Positions 1 through 12,985 of a DNA stretch of 64,000 nucleotides are shown here, in pieces. The DNA comes from Triglochin maritima (lineage: Eukaryota > Streptophyta > Magnoliopsida > Alismatales > Juncaginaceae). The translations under genes were made by a program, and so were the position numbers. How positions within the stretch are numbered: position 1 is the first letter of the stretch; each line of letters starts with the position of its first letter. The stretch is from positions 1,128,501 to 1,192,500 of the forward strand of contig OY821779.1 in assembly GCA_963682175.1 (NCBI GenBank), read 5' to 3'. The notes under the pieces are model-generated. The model worked only from the letters and a program-made list of their open reading frames with translations, searched no databases and was not told the origin of the DNA.

Positions 1-387
1 ACAAAGTGTCATACTACCATCGGTAATGGAATATATCCACTCATAGTACCTTCCTATGTTTCTATGCTTTAGAGCTTATCGCTTATCCATTTACCCTACT
101 ATAGCATTTGATTAAGGAAAAACACAATAACAGAGCACTAGCGAAATACTATAATTTGTAGTGAGTTGTCCTTGTTCGTAAAAGTGTACAACAGGAATGT
201 GGTATACGTTTCTTCCTCTCTTCTTGGTGAAGGGCTACTTCACTAACTTGTTGACAAAGTTTCAGGCTATTATTTCATTTCAAAAACTAAACACATTTAT
301 AATGGAAATACTTGTTCTGTAAGTAGTTATCACCAAATATCCAGAAAACTGATACAATTAATTTCCCTCCAATAATACCGGGTGCAG

Positions 388-3240
388 GAATCTACGAAAC
401 CAATGGTTATCTTAAAGCATCCTGTAACGGAGGCTTGAACCAGATGCGCTCTGCGGTTAGTATCAGTAACTTTCCTTTATCAGACTCAAAATATGCATGA
501 TTTTACTCTAAGAATCCCATTGTTGATCTTAAAACATCCAGATCTGTGACATGGTGGCAGTTGCTCGTCTTTTGAACCTTACATTGCTTGTTCCAGAGCT
601 AGACAAGACATCATTCTGGGCTGATCCCAGGTATTACTAGATTTTTTTTGTACAATTTTATTTGCCATATTGTATTGCAAACTGAATCATATTTTTTTCA
701 CTGGTGAAGCCAAAAAGTTTCTTTTTTTGCAGTGATTTTAGTGACATCTTTGATGTAAAGCATTTCATTGATTCATTACGAGATGAAGTTCACATAGTAA
801 AAAGGCTTCCTAAGAGATTGGCTCGGCGATTACCAAACAGCACATTTTCTATGGCTCCAGTGAGCTGGTCCAATGAGTCTTATTATTTGCAACAGGTTGT
901 TAAGGCTATCATTTTCCTGTTTAGTACCCCCATTAATTTTTTTGATCTAATCATATCATAATATGTACATATTATTACCTGCACCGGATTTGAAATAATA
1001 CAAACCTTCTCTCTCAAGGCATTCTGGTTTTGCATATATCTGTCTTTTTTCCCTGATTCACACTACATAACAGGTTGGCTGTTATCTGCATTCTAACTAG
1101 TGCAGTTCCTATTGACGTGCAGATCCTTCCGCTTTTCAGAAAGTATGAAGTGATACATTTCAGCAAAACAGATGCACGTTTGGCAAACAATGGCCTTTCG
1201 GTGGAACTTCAGAAGCTTAGATGCCGTGTTAATTTCTGTGCTCTGAAGTTCAATGAACAAATTGAGCTTCTCGGGAATAAATTAATACGGCTTCTCAGAG
1301 CAAAAGGATATTTTTTAGCATTACACTTGCGATACGAGATGGATATGTTAGCTTTCTCTGGCTGTACTCATGGTTGTTCCCTTCAAGAAGCAGAGGAGTT
1401 GAAGAGGATGAGGTTTCGTTTATTATCTTTATTGGTTCTTTCGTTGGTCGTTTTTATGTCACTAATCATGTTATGATAAAAAATGGACTTTTGAAGTATT
1501 AAAAAAGATGTATGCCTTTTGAAGAGATTTGTCAGTAAATGATTTCCAAAGTGGTATGTCTAGGTATAACGTTTGATTTATTTTACTCCTTTCCTTGACA
1601 AAGAGCTGCCCCGAGATTTTCCTCTGTTGGAAAGAGACTTCAGTTTGATCTGTTAACAGTGAAATTGCAGAATTTGTTACATTCTATAGAAACATATTGA
1701 GATACATATGCTGATACCCATTCGGTTAATAAAACAGCCTTAAAATAAAGTAAGTATGCCTAATAATGTAGTCCCACCGAACTTAATTTGTTTTCAAGAA
1801 GTTGATTCGTATCGACTCTTAGGTATGCATACCCATGGTGGAGAGAAAAGGAGATAGTATCCAAGCAAAGGAGATTGCAAGGTTTGTGTCCTCTCACTCC
1901 AGAAGAGACTGCATTAGTTTTGAAAGCCGTGGGATTTGGAAGGAAGATTCAGATCTACATTGCTTCTGGTGAAATATATGGCAGCCAGAGGAGGCTTAAG
2001 GCATTGCAAACTTCATTCCCCCACCTTGTGAGTTATCTAAAATACTGCACGATGCTTGTGCAATAATACTACTTCAGGTGCCATCATGATCAGTAGCATA
2101 ATTTTCTTGAGTGGGACAAAGGTTAGTGGGAACTCATGACAAGAAAGGAAATATGAAATTAGGTGTTGGATTGTGTCTAAAAAAATCGTACTAGATGACA
2201 TGAAATAGAAGAGCATGCAATAGTGAATTGTTGGTAATGGCACATTCCTCTCATTTGATAACTTGAAACAAATTCATACTTCTGTACGTTATAGACTCAG
2301 GTGGTAAATATGCACAAGATTGAAAGCATTATATCTTAGTATCATGGTATGTGCTTCAAATTGTAGAAAATGATTGTTGTTCTCTAATTTCAATTGATAC
2401 ATAATGCTTGAAAACTTCCTAGTAACATCCAAAATTTTAGAGCTTGTTTTTCGCATAGCCTCAACTTTTTGCAACCAAATGGTCGGAGGAATTTAGTATA
2501 GGAACCATTCATTCAAGTATATGGCGACTTATCAAGCAAAGGTGGATGTTGAGAAAGTAGAACGAAAGATGCTTTTACAAGGAAGACAGATTTCTACATC
2601 TTAAGTAAATTTATTCATACCCCTTGTGATTAGTGTCATGGCTCAGTTCATTTATTGTAGATCTCATTTTATGGTCCAAAGTTTGAACCTTATCCTCACC
2701 CTATACAAAAAAAATTAAGGTTAAGAAGGAGATGCTACTGGATCCCAAAGAGTTGTTGCAGTTTCAAAACCACTCCTCTCAGATGGCAGCTCTCGATTAC
2801 ATGGTTTCCATATCTAGTGATGTATTCATACCAACATACGATGGGAACATGGCAAAAGTTGTTGAGGGTCACCGCAGGTTAAACAATATATTTTTCTTCT
2901 AAAGGTTTGGCGATTTGTAGAAATCGGCCCTTTCAGCATTTAAGAGCTAATACTCCAACTTATCATGCTATGCAGGTATCTTGGTTTCCGTAAAAGTTTC
3001 TCACTAGATAGGAGGAAGCTAGTTGAACTTATTGATTTGTACGAGAACAAAACACTTTCATGGCATGAATTTGCCAATGCCGTGAAGTTAATCCACAATG
3101 ATCGTATGGGACAGCCTCAACAGAGGAAGGTGGTCCCTGACAAGCCAAAGGAAGAGGATTATTTCTATGCTAACCCCCAAGAATGCCTCTGCAATACAAC
3201 CCCTTGTCCTCTAACCTATGGAGCTATGGGTATTAAATAA
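388..3240 (+). CDS. Plant GDP-fucose O-fucosyltransferase family protein, 3' part
   Basis: Seven exons were traced by protein match and GT/AG borders: 388..455, 542..630, 733..895, 1123..1412, 1823..2027, 2720..2877 and 2976..3240, with stop TAA. The frame is open across every join. The product has the usual plant O-fucosyltransferase landmarks in order: [10 protein letters not shown] (nucleotide-sugar loop), [25 protein letters not shown], the [14 protein letters not shown] block (conserved His-x-Arg of the GT-B fold), [10 protein letters not shown], and [22 protein letters not shown]. It ends with an [14 protein letters not shown] tail. Members are type II membrane glycosyltransferases of the Golgi or secretory path that transfer fucose from GDP-fucose; the acceptor cannot be told from sequence. 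The first exon seen starts in mid-codon, so the N-terminus with its membrane anchor lies upstream of the window. No damage was seen. Confidence 0.9.
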
Positions 3241-4622
3241 GGATATGAATCTGTAAATTTTTTCAGAGACCAAGATGGAAAAAGAGTAAGCTCCTCTGTT
3301 TTTGACAGAGGTCGGGTTCGAAGGGGCACACACAGACACGTTAACAAACTGAAGTTGAGGTCAACGCCTAATAGCTCGGTCGTTTTGTGCTATTGTTATC
3401 TCAGTAAATTATTTGTTTGCCAACGCAAGATGCTGTTTTAGGTGCAATGAATTTTTTTGTATGCCAAGTCCATGTGTAATTGCAAGGGTGTATGTTTTTT
3501 TTTCCAATTCCAGTGCAACGGTTATGAAAGATGATGGTGTGGCACTAGTTAATTGTTGGGAGCTTCAAATGGAAGCGATCGTATTGTGTGCTGTTTACGG
3601 GAGAAAGTGGATGTAAATGCAATATTGATATTTGTTTTGGCAATGTATTTAGGATCTCAGAGGAAGTCCTGGACTTAGATATGTTAAATACCGACAGCTT
3701 TCATCTCTTAGTTTGACAATTTTCTATTGTCTCTTGGAAGAGCAAAAAATATTGTAGACAATTCTCTTGGTTGAAACAAATCAGGCAATTGCCTTGGCTC
3801 GTAACTCCGTGAGGGATACGCTTCTTTCAGTCCACAGTTAAGATATTGTGCTTCTCTCTTACTCTTTCCTCCAAATAATTGTGGTTCTCTCTCTTACTCT
3901 TTCAATTCCAAGCCTCCAACAACAAGTCTATCACCTACCTGCTTGTTATGCTGACAGGTACTCAGGTTTAGTTGGAAATCAACTGTTCGATCGTTGGAAT
4001 TGGAAAACCCTAATCAAGTCGCAGCGGACTTTACTTAAAAAAAAACACATACGGACACTACCTGAAGAAGTATTTAACCTCAAACCGAAAGTTAGGTAAG
4101 AGCGAGATTCTGAGAAAGGGTATAGAAGGAAAAAAGGTTCTGCGAACCAGCTTCAGCTTTTGGACTGGTAAAAGAGAGGAAGGGCCACTAATTACAACTA
4201 AAACGCTGCGCCGCATGTGAAATCACATGAAGAGGAGTTAAAAAAGATCATGGGAATCTAAACCACGAATGAGAGCACATGAAAGCCAAGAGTTAGCGAT
4301 GCGTCGGTATTCCAACTCTCTGGAACTGAGCCTCAGGGCAACGGATTAATATTGTTTCAACACACCTGATCTACCAGCTGGAGGAATCAATCCATTTAAT
4401 TATTCTCTGCAGAAAAAAGTGATGCCAATACTTTTTTAAATACCTTCCATTATTTTAGTAGCATCAGAATCACCGAAATGGACTAGTTCATGATTTCCCT
4501 CACCAGCTCCTCCAGAAGCACATCGACCAGTTTGCATCACCAGTGGTGCAATAATAGACACAAGCATATTAAGCGACAACATAGATAAGTTCAGGGCACA
4601 AATAGACCAAGATGTGGATTCC
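3241..4622. other. Intergenic: 3' untranslated regions of two convergent genes
   Basis: No convincing coding exon is visible. The left part probably contains the 3' UTR of the O-fucosyltransferase. The right part (about 4440-4622) probably contains the 3' UTR of the minus-strand cystathionine gamma-synthase. A short CT-rich direct repeat around a CTCTCTTACTCTTTC motif lies near 3850-3900. The small ORF near 3848-4099 has no recognisable product. Confidence 0.5.
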
Positions 4623-7600
4623 TTATATTTTCTCCAGTGCCTGGAAAACGTCATACTTCAGATCTTCAAAATCTTCAATCCCAAGGCTGAACCGAATCAA
4701 GTTGTCCATAATCCCGTACTTCACTCTGTCTGATACACAGAGGTCCCTGGTTCGGAGAGAGAGTTTAGAAATAAATCTCAAGAGACAATTTATATTGACA
4801 ACACGTTTCCTAGAATCAGCAATGGATTTGAGAGATGGCACAAAAGATATTCATGCTTGCTAGTTCCTAGAGAATTACCAAAAGAGAAGTGTCAGTTTCA
4901 TACATGTAAAACAATATTTTATCAAGGTTATCGTTTTATTAGCAAGAAAAGCAATTCTTGGAAAATAATGTTTGGTCAAGGCAATTGTTTGGTTGGCTAA
5001 AGAAGCAAAAGCTTCAGGTACTAGTAATGCTCATAATTTTAACCTCCCTTGACTAAAATACTTAACTTGCAAACCATGACCGATTGAGGAATACATGTAC
5101 TAAAATGGCTCATTAAATTGTCTACATTTCTTATTCGTTGAAAAATGCAAGCAGTCACTGCATTCCAGAGTCGAGGGGTCTCACCAGTAAGACATTATAG
5201 CGGGCTGGTCAATAATGCTCTCACAGCCTCCAAACGAAGGGGCATTATAAGGAATATTCAATGAGTCAATAAACTTTGAAGTGGTTTCCAAGTCTCCGGC
5301 CACCTGTACGACAAAACCTAGGTTTATGGGATATCGAAGAGGAACTCAATAAGAAAGTCATGGAAATTGGAACTGGTATGGCTCACCTCAAAACTGACTA
5401 CACCACCAAAACCAGTCATTTGTTTTTTGGCAATGCGATGCTCCGGGTGACTAGGTAGACCAGGATAATAAACACATAAAATCTATAAAAATGTTGAGAT
5501 ATTAGTCTACTCAATCAGAATAGTATACGATAGAACTTGAAGCTGAGCACTCCACAAAAATAAAAGCAATAGGAATTAATTCCAACCACCACTCACACAA
5601 AGACGGTCTAGGGGATATATCCAACTGAATTCCAAGTTAGTGGTTTCGGTGGGTGGTGGAACTCTTACTAAAAACTTCTAGAACATGCAAGTCCTAGTAA
5701 AACAAAAAATCTTAATCCTCTGGATTTGGTACTTGAAACCATTACTTCTAGAATCTAGAGTTCAAGCGTATCAGTTAATTGAATGGACATTCGTATGACA
5801 ACCATGTATAGTCTACGTCAATCAATGCAAATTTGTCACTAAATCCCTTCCCAAGTCCTCTACTTTACCAGTGCATATGCGACAACATTACCACTTACAT
5901 TTTCCTTATTTCAACTCACATGGATGATAAGAAGACTTTTATTACATACCTTGGGATGCTCCTCTAAAAACTGAGCCATCCTCATTGCAGTTGCATTTTG
6001 CTGCTGTACACGAAGTTTCAGTGTCTTCATGCCTCGGAGGATCATGTACGAGGCATTCTGTGGATAATAAAAGAATCAATCAATGCAAATAAGAAATATG
6101 TCATAAACAGGAAGTGAAATACCAATTATTTTAGATGAACATCCATCCATGGAGCATTTACTCGTACTTATTCTTTTTTAATAATTCAATCAACTCAAAA
6201 TGTTCTCACTATGCTCTGGCGGATAAGAGCACTTAAACTAAGGACACTACCAATCATTATGAAATCATAAAAGCAAATGACATTTCCCCCCTTGAACACC
6301 ACACATCACCAAAACAATAGGACAACTTACAGGATTAATGACGCCGCCAACAACATGATGATGCTTGCGCACCCTGGAAATCAATTCCTCTGAACCACTA
6401 AGACAACCTCCAAGAACCTGATAAGAGGACAAATTTTAAGTCAAACTAAGGGCAAGAAACAGAACATATAAATCAATGTTCATTAAATATTCTTGTAAAC
6501 TCACGTCATTATGCCCATTCAAGAACTTTGTGGCAGAATGCAATACAATATCAGCACCAAGAGGTATAGCCTTCTGGTTGATTGGTGATGCAAAAGTACT
6601 ATCAATGCAAACTAGTGCTCCTTTGTTATGACAAAATTTTGAAACTAACTCAATGTCAACACATCGGAATAATGGATTAGTTGGGGACTCTGTGAAGAAA
6701 AGTGATACCTGGGTAAAGTCAAGCATCAGTATATTAGCAAGTACACAAGGCATCCATTAAAAACATTAAATACAACATGTAACACAAAAAAGTCTCGTAC
6801 TAACATTGTGCTTATCCAACGCATTACGAAGACCATCAATGTCAGCAGGATCAATGACCGTAGCCTGAAAATTCAGGAAGCAAAAGAATAAGCCGAAGTT
6901 TTAAAAAAGACATAAAACTAGAGAAGCGGAAATAAATGTCGACAAGTAGTGTTCCAGTAAGTCTCAGTAGTTACTAGTTAATATGTGGCCAAAAAAACCC
7001 CCCAAGGAACTCATTTCGTATTCAAATATATTATGCTTGACTAAATTACATCCAGCTGAGGAAGTTTGCAGACAGTGGGTTGACGACTACTTCAATTGTG
7101 GTCTGAACAATCTGCATTTTCTTATTCTTTAACAGAAGACATCTTATAGTCCCTAAAGTGTAAAATAGAGAGATAGAAAGGCAATCACAAATAGTTGGGG
7201 TTATGGGTGGACATTGCATGATCCAAGTTGGGAGCTAGTAAATACCCAGTTGGATTCTTCTTAGGTCTTTAGACAGATGATTTACATAATGCAGCTTGCC
7301 TGGTGTTATCCCAAGAACGATGTATTTGCAAATTCAACTCTAACATAATTCAGCTTATAACTTGGATTTATTGATTAAATTACTCCCCTGAATTAGTTGA
7401 CAACATACCTGTTTTCGTTCTGTTCAGAAGCACCTAGGTAACACAGTGGCTAAGATACGTAGTTAACATAGTGTTGAGTTCTAGTTTTGGATAGCAGCTA
7501 ATCTCTAGACAGATGGAAGGCATACAATCTCGACAGCTAAAAAACTAAACTGACAGTTGCCAAACAAAATCAATTACCGAAATACGCATTTTAGGAAGCT

Positions 7601-9359
7601 CATTTTCAATGAAAATTCTTGTCTTTCTGTAGCAATCTGTGGTAGTAATGAGATGCCCACCAGCAGGAATCAGGGCTGACATCATAGCAACAGCAGCATA
7701 CATGCCAGAAGCTACAAAAAGTGTAGATTCTGCTTTCTCTAATGCACTGGTGAAGCGAAAAAAATAAATTAGTATTATATTTGGTTTTTCAAATGGTATG
7801 GGGACATAGTTAGACTCAAAACTCAAAAGTGTAAAAAAGAAACAACCTCATCTTCTCCTCCAGTACTTTTGTAGTTGGATTTCCATAACGTCCATACTCA
7901 TAACTGCTATGTCTTCCCTCCTATCGTAATTTCATGAGTTAACAGAAGAACAACGATTAGAGAAGAAAGGAACAAGATAAAGGAAATTAATATATTGTCA
8001 GCCCATCACATATAGTTGCAAAAAAATGGTCTCTTTATACAGACTACTATGGATCACAATTATTTTATTTAGGCATAAACAAAGCAGAAAAAAGGTGTTT
8101 GCGCTAAAACACAGAATTGTAAAAAGAACTCTCACCTTGAAGTCAACTAGCTCAGCTGAATCCCTAAACCAATAAGCAGAAGTATTTACAACTGGAGTGG
8201 TTATACCATCAGTAACTATACCTCGTCCCAGTCTCTCTCCTGCAAACACCAGACGAAATTCCATCAACCAAGGTGCACTAAGCACTACAATATTGTTAGC
8301 AAAACTTGAACAAATACCTCTTCATCCTTCTTGCAAGATTGGAGCACTAATAAACAAGTCACGAGACACTTACTTTTCTGAAAAGTTACTAATAATTTTA
8401 ATTTGTCATGTTTAATTATGTTTGGAGTGTATATTCTACCCAAAGGAAGTGGAGAAAGTACTACACATTTCGTTATGAAACAACTGAACCCAAAACAGAA
8501 AACTCGTGACTTGAATCTTAATCTCATATGATACGAAATGCAAACTAACTGCCAGGACGCACAAGTAAATAACTCTCTAACTTAGCAAATGACAATTAAA
8601 CATGATAAATGCGAAAGCCATAGTTCTCTTCCCCTTTCAAGGTCATCCTACCCTTGTTCCACCTAACATTTCTTAATGCGTATTCGGCTATCAAAACATA
8701 TTTCTCCTCAATTTCAAATATAAAAAGGAACTAAACTTGAAGTATGTTAAGCTTGCTATTGTTCTTTCCAAATTGCTTGTAAACAAAATAACAAGATCAA
8801 ATTTCAAGCTTAAAGATATATTTGTTTTCTTCAATCTTGTACCAATACGCAAAAATAGAAAGCAATACTTCAATGAATAGAAGTAATTTCCACTCCTCTC
8901 TTTTTTTATAAAAAAAAGAAGCGTGATTGGGATTATTTTCTATGTATCTACACGTGAAAAATATGGATTGGAGTGGACTCACACAGGTCGATTGACCGCT
9001 CTGATACCACAATCTCTCATCCTAATAAATCACAAGACAGATAGAGAGAAAAGGAAGAAAAAATTGTCACCAGCGTGAACGGCGACGGTTCCGTCACAAC
9101 GGAATAGTGGTGGTGGAGCGCCGTTGGCGTTGGCGTCGTGGAGGACGGACACATCGACGGCGTCATTTTGGGACCAGGAGGCGGCGACGACCTGCGCGAC
9201 GCCGATGTTGGAGCAATTGCGACGGGCCTTGTTGCTGAGCTGGCGGACGAAGTTGGGAGGGAACCGAAGGATCACCGAAGACGAGGACGAGATCCCCCGC
9301 CGGCAGTTGGAGGCGTTGCCGGGCTGGAGGGAGATGAGATTGGAGGTAAAGATCGCCAT
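4623..9359 (-). CDS. CGS1: Cystathionine gamma-synthase, chloroplastic
   Basis: This enzyme makes cystathionine from O-phosphohomoserine and cysteine, the first committed step of methionine synthesis, in plastids, using PLP. Eleven exons, in transcription order: 9359..9071, 8239..8136, 7920..7847, 7746..7578, 6864..6805, 6708..6505, 6417..6331, 6057..5950, 5482..5387, 5303..5185, 4746..4623. The lengths sum to 1,434 nt and give 477 codons with an unbroken frame. The N-terminus is Ser-rich and transit-peptide-like. It is followed by [18 protein letters not shown] sequence and an MTO1 region. The catalytic fold shows [22 protein letters not shown], and [11 protein letters not shown] with the PLP-binding lysine. 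It ends in [19 protein letters not shown]. The ATG at 9359 is the first in frame; no upstream in-frame ATG was found. A TTATATAC TATA-like box lies at about 9419-9426. At 477 residues it is shorter than Arabidopsis CGS (about 563), the loss being in the N-terminal spacer. Confidence 0.96.
9171..9224 (-). promoter_or_regulatory. MTO1 nascent-peptide region of CGS exon 1
   Basis: Residues 46-56 read [11 protein letters not shown], followed by VVAASWS at 57-63. In Arabidopsis the MTO1 region (same 11-residue core) together with a downstream Trp-Ser pair arrests translation in response to S-adenosylmethionine and triggers CGS1 mRNA decay. The core and the Trp62-Ser63 pair are both present here, so the same feedback is expected. 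Arabidopsis has Ile-Val-Ala-Ala-Lys where this protein has Val-Val-Ala-Ala-Ser; the effect of those changes is unknown. Confidence 0.85.
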
Positions 9360-9620
9360 TTTAGAGGGAGATGAGATTGGATTTTTTTGGTTTCTCCCTC
9401 GCTTGCTGCGGTCGTGGTGTATATAACACACAGGAGGGAAACGGAGAGGTGGTTGAGGACGACTCCGTTAATTTGGCGTGTGTTGTTCTGTTAATCATGA
9501 TTTGGAAAATAATTATCGTATTTACATTGTTAATGATCCAGCAACGTACATGTTGGATTTTTATTTTTCTTTTCTTTTTGTAATGGCGGTGAACAACTCC
9601 AGTTGGATTGTGTTTATAAG

Positions 9621-9934
9621 CAGGGCCGTCTCGGAAATATTTGAGATCCTGTGCGAAAATAAACAACAAAGCTCCTAAATTTGAAAAAATTTATCCTCCT
9701 AGTTTAAATAATAAAAATTTCAATAACTTAATGTAATATTAATTGAATTTTTTTGTCTTCTTAACAATATTTGAGACAAATTTATCAATGTTTATGTGTT
9801 ATTTATGTGTTAACACTAATTTTATTCGCAACCCAATAAGCCCATGTATTTTTTTTTGAGGCCCCTTCAAAATGAGGCCCGGAATGAGGCCCAGAGCAGG
9901 AGCTCACCCTGCTCCTGCTATTGGGCCGCGCCTG
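9621..9934. mobile_element. hAT-type MITE, 314 bp
   Basis: A perfect 8-bp duplication TTTATAAG flanks the element (9613-9620 and 9935-9942). The ends are CAGGGCCG and, on the other strand, CAGGCGCGG, the usual short imperfect inverted repeat of plant hAT MITEs. Internal sequence (CCTGTGCGAAAAT near the left end, AGGCCC repeats near the right end) is typical of this common plant repeat. It has no coding capacity. It lies about 260 bp upstream of the CGS start codon, inside or next to that promoter. Confidence 0.85.
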
Positions 9935-10233
9935 TTTATAAGTAGAGTTAGCGTTGGCGGTTGAGACGTGTGATGTTTGACTTGACGTTACAATATGATA
10001 AATTGAGAAATACACAAAAATATATGTTTTCTGTTTTCTTCAGCAAAAGTACTAGAAAATATATTTGGTAATGGTAATGGTAATCCCTACGAGAGATGGT
10101 GCTTTGTTTTTTTTAATTTATAATCAGATATATTCACAAATAATATACACCCATGATGGGTCTTTTAACAATGTTGTTCATGGGTTATTGCCACGAGAGG
10201 AAAAAAGTTAGTGAGTCCTTTGCTTAAAACTTT

Positions 10234-10314
10234 GGGCTGTGATAGACGGACCGTGCGTCCGTGACGCGCCTTACGTGGACGAGTTTCGATTTGATGAGTC
10301 AGCGTCCAGTTAGC
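10234..10314 (+). repeat. Left terminal inverted repeat of the MULE (tip A)
   Basis: Starts GGGCTGTGATAGACGG and contains blocks shared with the right end: CGTCCGTGACGCG, CTTACGTGG, and CAGCGTCCAGTTAGC at its inner border. The outermost 13 bases differ from the right end but match the right end of the non-autonomous element at 21.86 kb. Confidence 0.88.
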
Positions 10315-11328
10315 TATATCTTCTGCGCGGGCTTGATTTATTTGAAAAAAAAGACGGCTGGTTGGGTGGGACGGTTCATTTTCCCAAATCACGATTAGAC
10401 GGTTACACTTCACGTACACCAGTAGAGTCTGTAGAGCATTCGAGTATTTGTCTGTCCAGTTTCCTAATTGACCCTTTCCTCATTTCCTCTTCCCATCCAA
10501 AAACCGTCGTCCCATTTTGAGTCGAAGAAAAAACCAGAGAAGGCGAAAATGGATTCTTCTATCCCTGAAACCTCCATTGCTCCTGAAATTCTAGCAGTGC
10601 AGGTCTGTCGTCAACCCGGATGTGTTTTTTGATGATTTTAGGGTTCAACATCGACTTTTAATATATTTTTTTGTTGTTTCAGGGAAACACGTACTACTTC
10701 TGCGAAACTAAGTGCGGTTTGACGGCCATTCACCGGCAGTTCAGTCGGATGAAGGGGGAGGAGAAGAAGGTTTTCAAAGGGACGCCTTTCGGTCACTTCC
10801 TCACTTTTCCTTACATGACAACTGATAATGAGATCGTGGGTTGGTTCGTCGAACACTTCGACGCCAATGAGGTTGGGTTGAGAATAACAACTGGGGTCGT
10901 CCCATTTACGGTAGAAGACGTCGCCCTGATACTGGGGCTAAGAGTGCATGGGCTGAGAGTTGATATGGAACCCATGTACGTAGAGAAGCGAGACGGGGTT
11001 AACCTCGACAACACTCAGCTACTGGGTCATCTTACTGCCACGAGTGTGATGGGCGACGAGGAGGACCACATCCGTCTCCTTATTTGTATGATCTTCAATC
11101 TTTTTTTGTTCTTCGATGGAACCCTGCGAACTAAAGCGTGGTACACGAGGCACCTGAAGAACCTCAAGCGTCTCAAGAGATATGCGTGGGCAAATGCAGT
11201 TCACGCTTGTTTGGTTAGGGGTCTGGAGGAAGCCAAAAGGGACCTGTCGAGGAGGAGATTGACTGGGAACTTCACTCTAAAGCAGGGCTGCGTGTCTAGA
11301 TGTGTTGCCATATTACAAGTAAGCAACT

Positions 11329-11745
11329 TGGTCCGGTAGTAGTGTTGTGTTTGTCCGGAATAAGTATTGTGTCTGTCCGGAGTAAGGGTTGTGTCTGTCC
11401 GGAATACGTGTTGTGTCTGTCCGGAATACGTGTTCTGTCTGTCCGGAATACGTGTTCTGTGTGTCCGGAATAAGTGTTGTGTCTGTCCGGAATACGTGTT
11501 CTCTGTGTCCGGAATAAGTATTGTGTCTGTTTGGAATAAGTGTTGTGTCTGTCCGGAATAAGTCATGAGTCTGTCCGGAATAATTGTTGTGTCTGTCCGG
11601 AATAATTGTTGTGTCTGTCCGGAATAAGTGTTGTGTCTGTCCGGAATAAGTGATTTGTCTGTCCGGAATAAGTCATGTGTCTGTCCGGGATTTATCATGA
11701 GTCTGTCCGGGATTTTTTATTTCTGTTCGGTTTACGTTATGAGGT
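11329..11745 (+). repeat. 22-bp CCGG array filling the second intron of the mobile-domain/Ulp1 gene
   Basis: About 18 tandem copies of a 22-bp unit; the first 20 bases of the usual form are GTCCGGAATAAGTGTTGTGT. The array occupies most of the intron between 11319 and 11808. Copies differ at a few positions (AATACG, AATAAT, CATGAG variants) but keep GTCCGGAAT. The long minus-strand ORF across it is only translated repeat. Confidence 0.93.
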
Positions 11746-12289
11746 TGTCACTCCTAACTCATTCTTATTTATTTATTTATGTCTATCCTAACTCATTGTT
11801 ATTTGCAAGTGTGGCTTTGCGAGAAGTTCAAATTGGGGGATCCCAGTTCAGCATTTCCACGGTTCAAATGTTGGACAGAAATGTTTGGGAGACGTCTAAT
11901 CCTGAGGAAATGGGAGGAACACGGTATCAACTTGCATGGGATTTATTGGCCCAAATTTGAGTTGAAGGGCACTCCGACACTCAGCGAAAGGGAGCATGAA
12001 CTGATAATAGAGGAGCAAATTCCTCCTCCAGAAGCAACTCCCGCACAAAAGGTCGCCTCGAAGGATACACCTTCAACATCCACTCTACCAAGGGTACAAC
12101 TTAGTGAATGCAGCATTCCATGTGACCCACTGCTACAAGAGTTGGAACTGAGTGAGGTTAAGACGAATTGGCTGCAAGCCGAAGCAGCCCTTAGGCAGGC
12201 GACCGAAAAAATTAACAGACTTGAGGAAGAACTGAGGATCTCTCAAGAGGAGTGTCGGAGGTTGAGATACGAAATCAGTCTTGAAGGAC

Positions 12290-12985
12290 TCCGTGGGAAG
12301 GAGGAAGAGAGGAATAGGAGGGAGGAGGAAGAGAGGAAGAAGAGGGAGGAGGAAGAGAGCAATAGGAGGGAGGAGGAAGAGAGGAAGAGGAGGGAGGAGG
12401 AAGAGAAGACGAGGAAGGAGGAGGAGGAGAGGAAGAAAAGGGAGGAGGAAGAGAAGACGAGGGAGGAGGAAGAGAAGACGAGGAAGGAGGAGGAAGAGAG
12501 GAAGAAGAGGGAGGAGGAAGAGAGGAAGAAGAGGGAGGAGGAAGACAGGAAGAGGGATGAGGAAGACATGAAGAGGAGGGAGAAGGAAGAGAGGAAGAAG
12601 AGGGAGGAGGAAGACAGGAAGAGGATGAAGAAGGAAGAGAGGAAGAAGAGGGGATGAGGAAAAGAGGACGAGGACGGAGGAGGAGGAACGGAAGAGGAAG
12701 TTAGGATGAGGAAGAAGAGGGAGGAGGAAGAGAGGCAGAGGAATGAGGAAGAGAGGATGAGGAAGGAGGAGGAACGAAAGATGACGGAAGAGGAAGAGAG
12801 GATTAAGAAGAAGAAAGAGGAGGAAGAGAGGAAGGAGGAGGAGGAACGGAAGAGGAAGGAGGAAGAGGAAAAGAGGATTAACTTGAAGAGGGAGGAGGAA
12901 GAGAGGAAGAGGAATGAGGAAGAGAAGACGAGGAAGGAGGAGGAAGGACAGAGGAAGGATGAAGAGAGGAATAGGGAGAGGGAAA
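12290..12985 (+). repeat. GAGGAAGAG-type low-complexity repeat encoding the coiled coil
   Basis: Purine-only DNA built from variants of GAGGAAGAGAGGAAGAGG. It encodes REEEERKK-like repeats of about 11 residues, consistent with a long charged single helix or coiled coil. The repetitive DNA probably promotes the indels that break the frame near 12650-12700. Confidence 0.85.

Noticed and set aside
3848..4099. 83-codon plus-strand ORF
   Set aside because: It has no recognisable family and lies in the 3' region between convergent genes.
9030..9426. Plus-strand ORFs over CGS exon 1
   Set aside because: Antisense shadows of a GC-rich coding exon.
11201..11698. 165-codon minus-strand ORF
   Set aside because: Translated intron array and antisense of exon 2.
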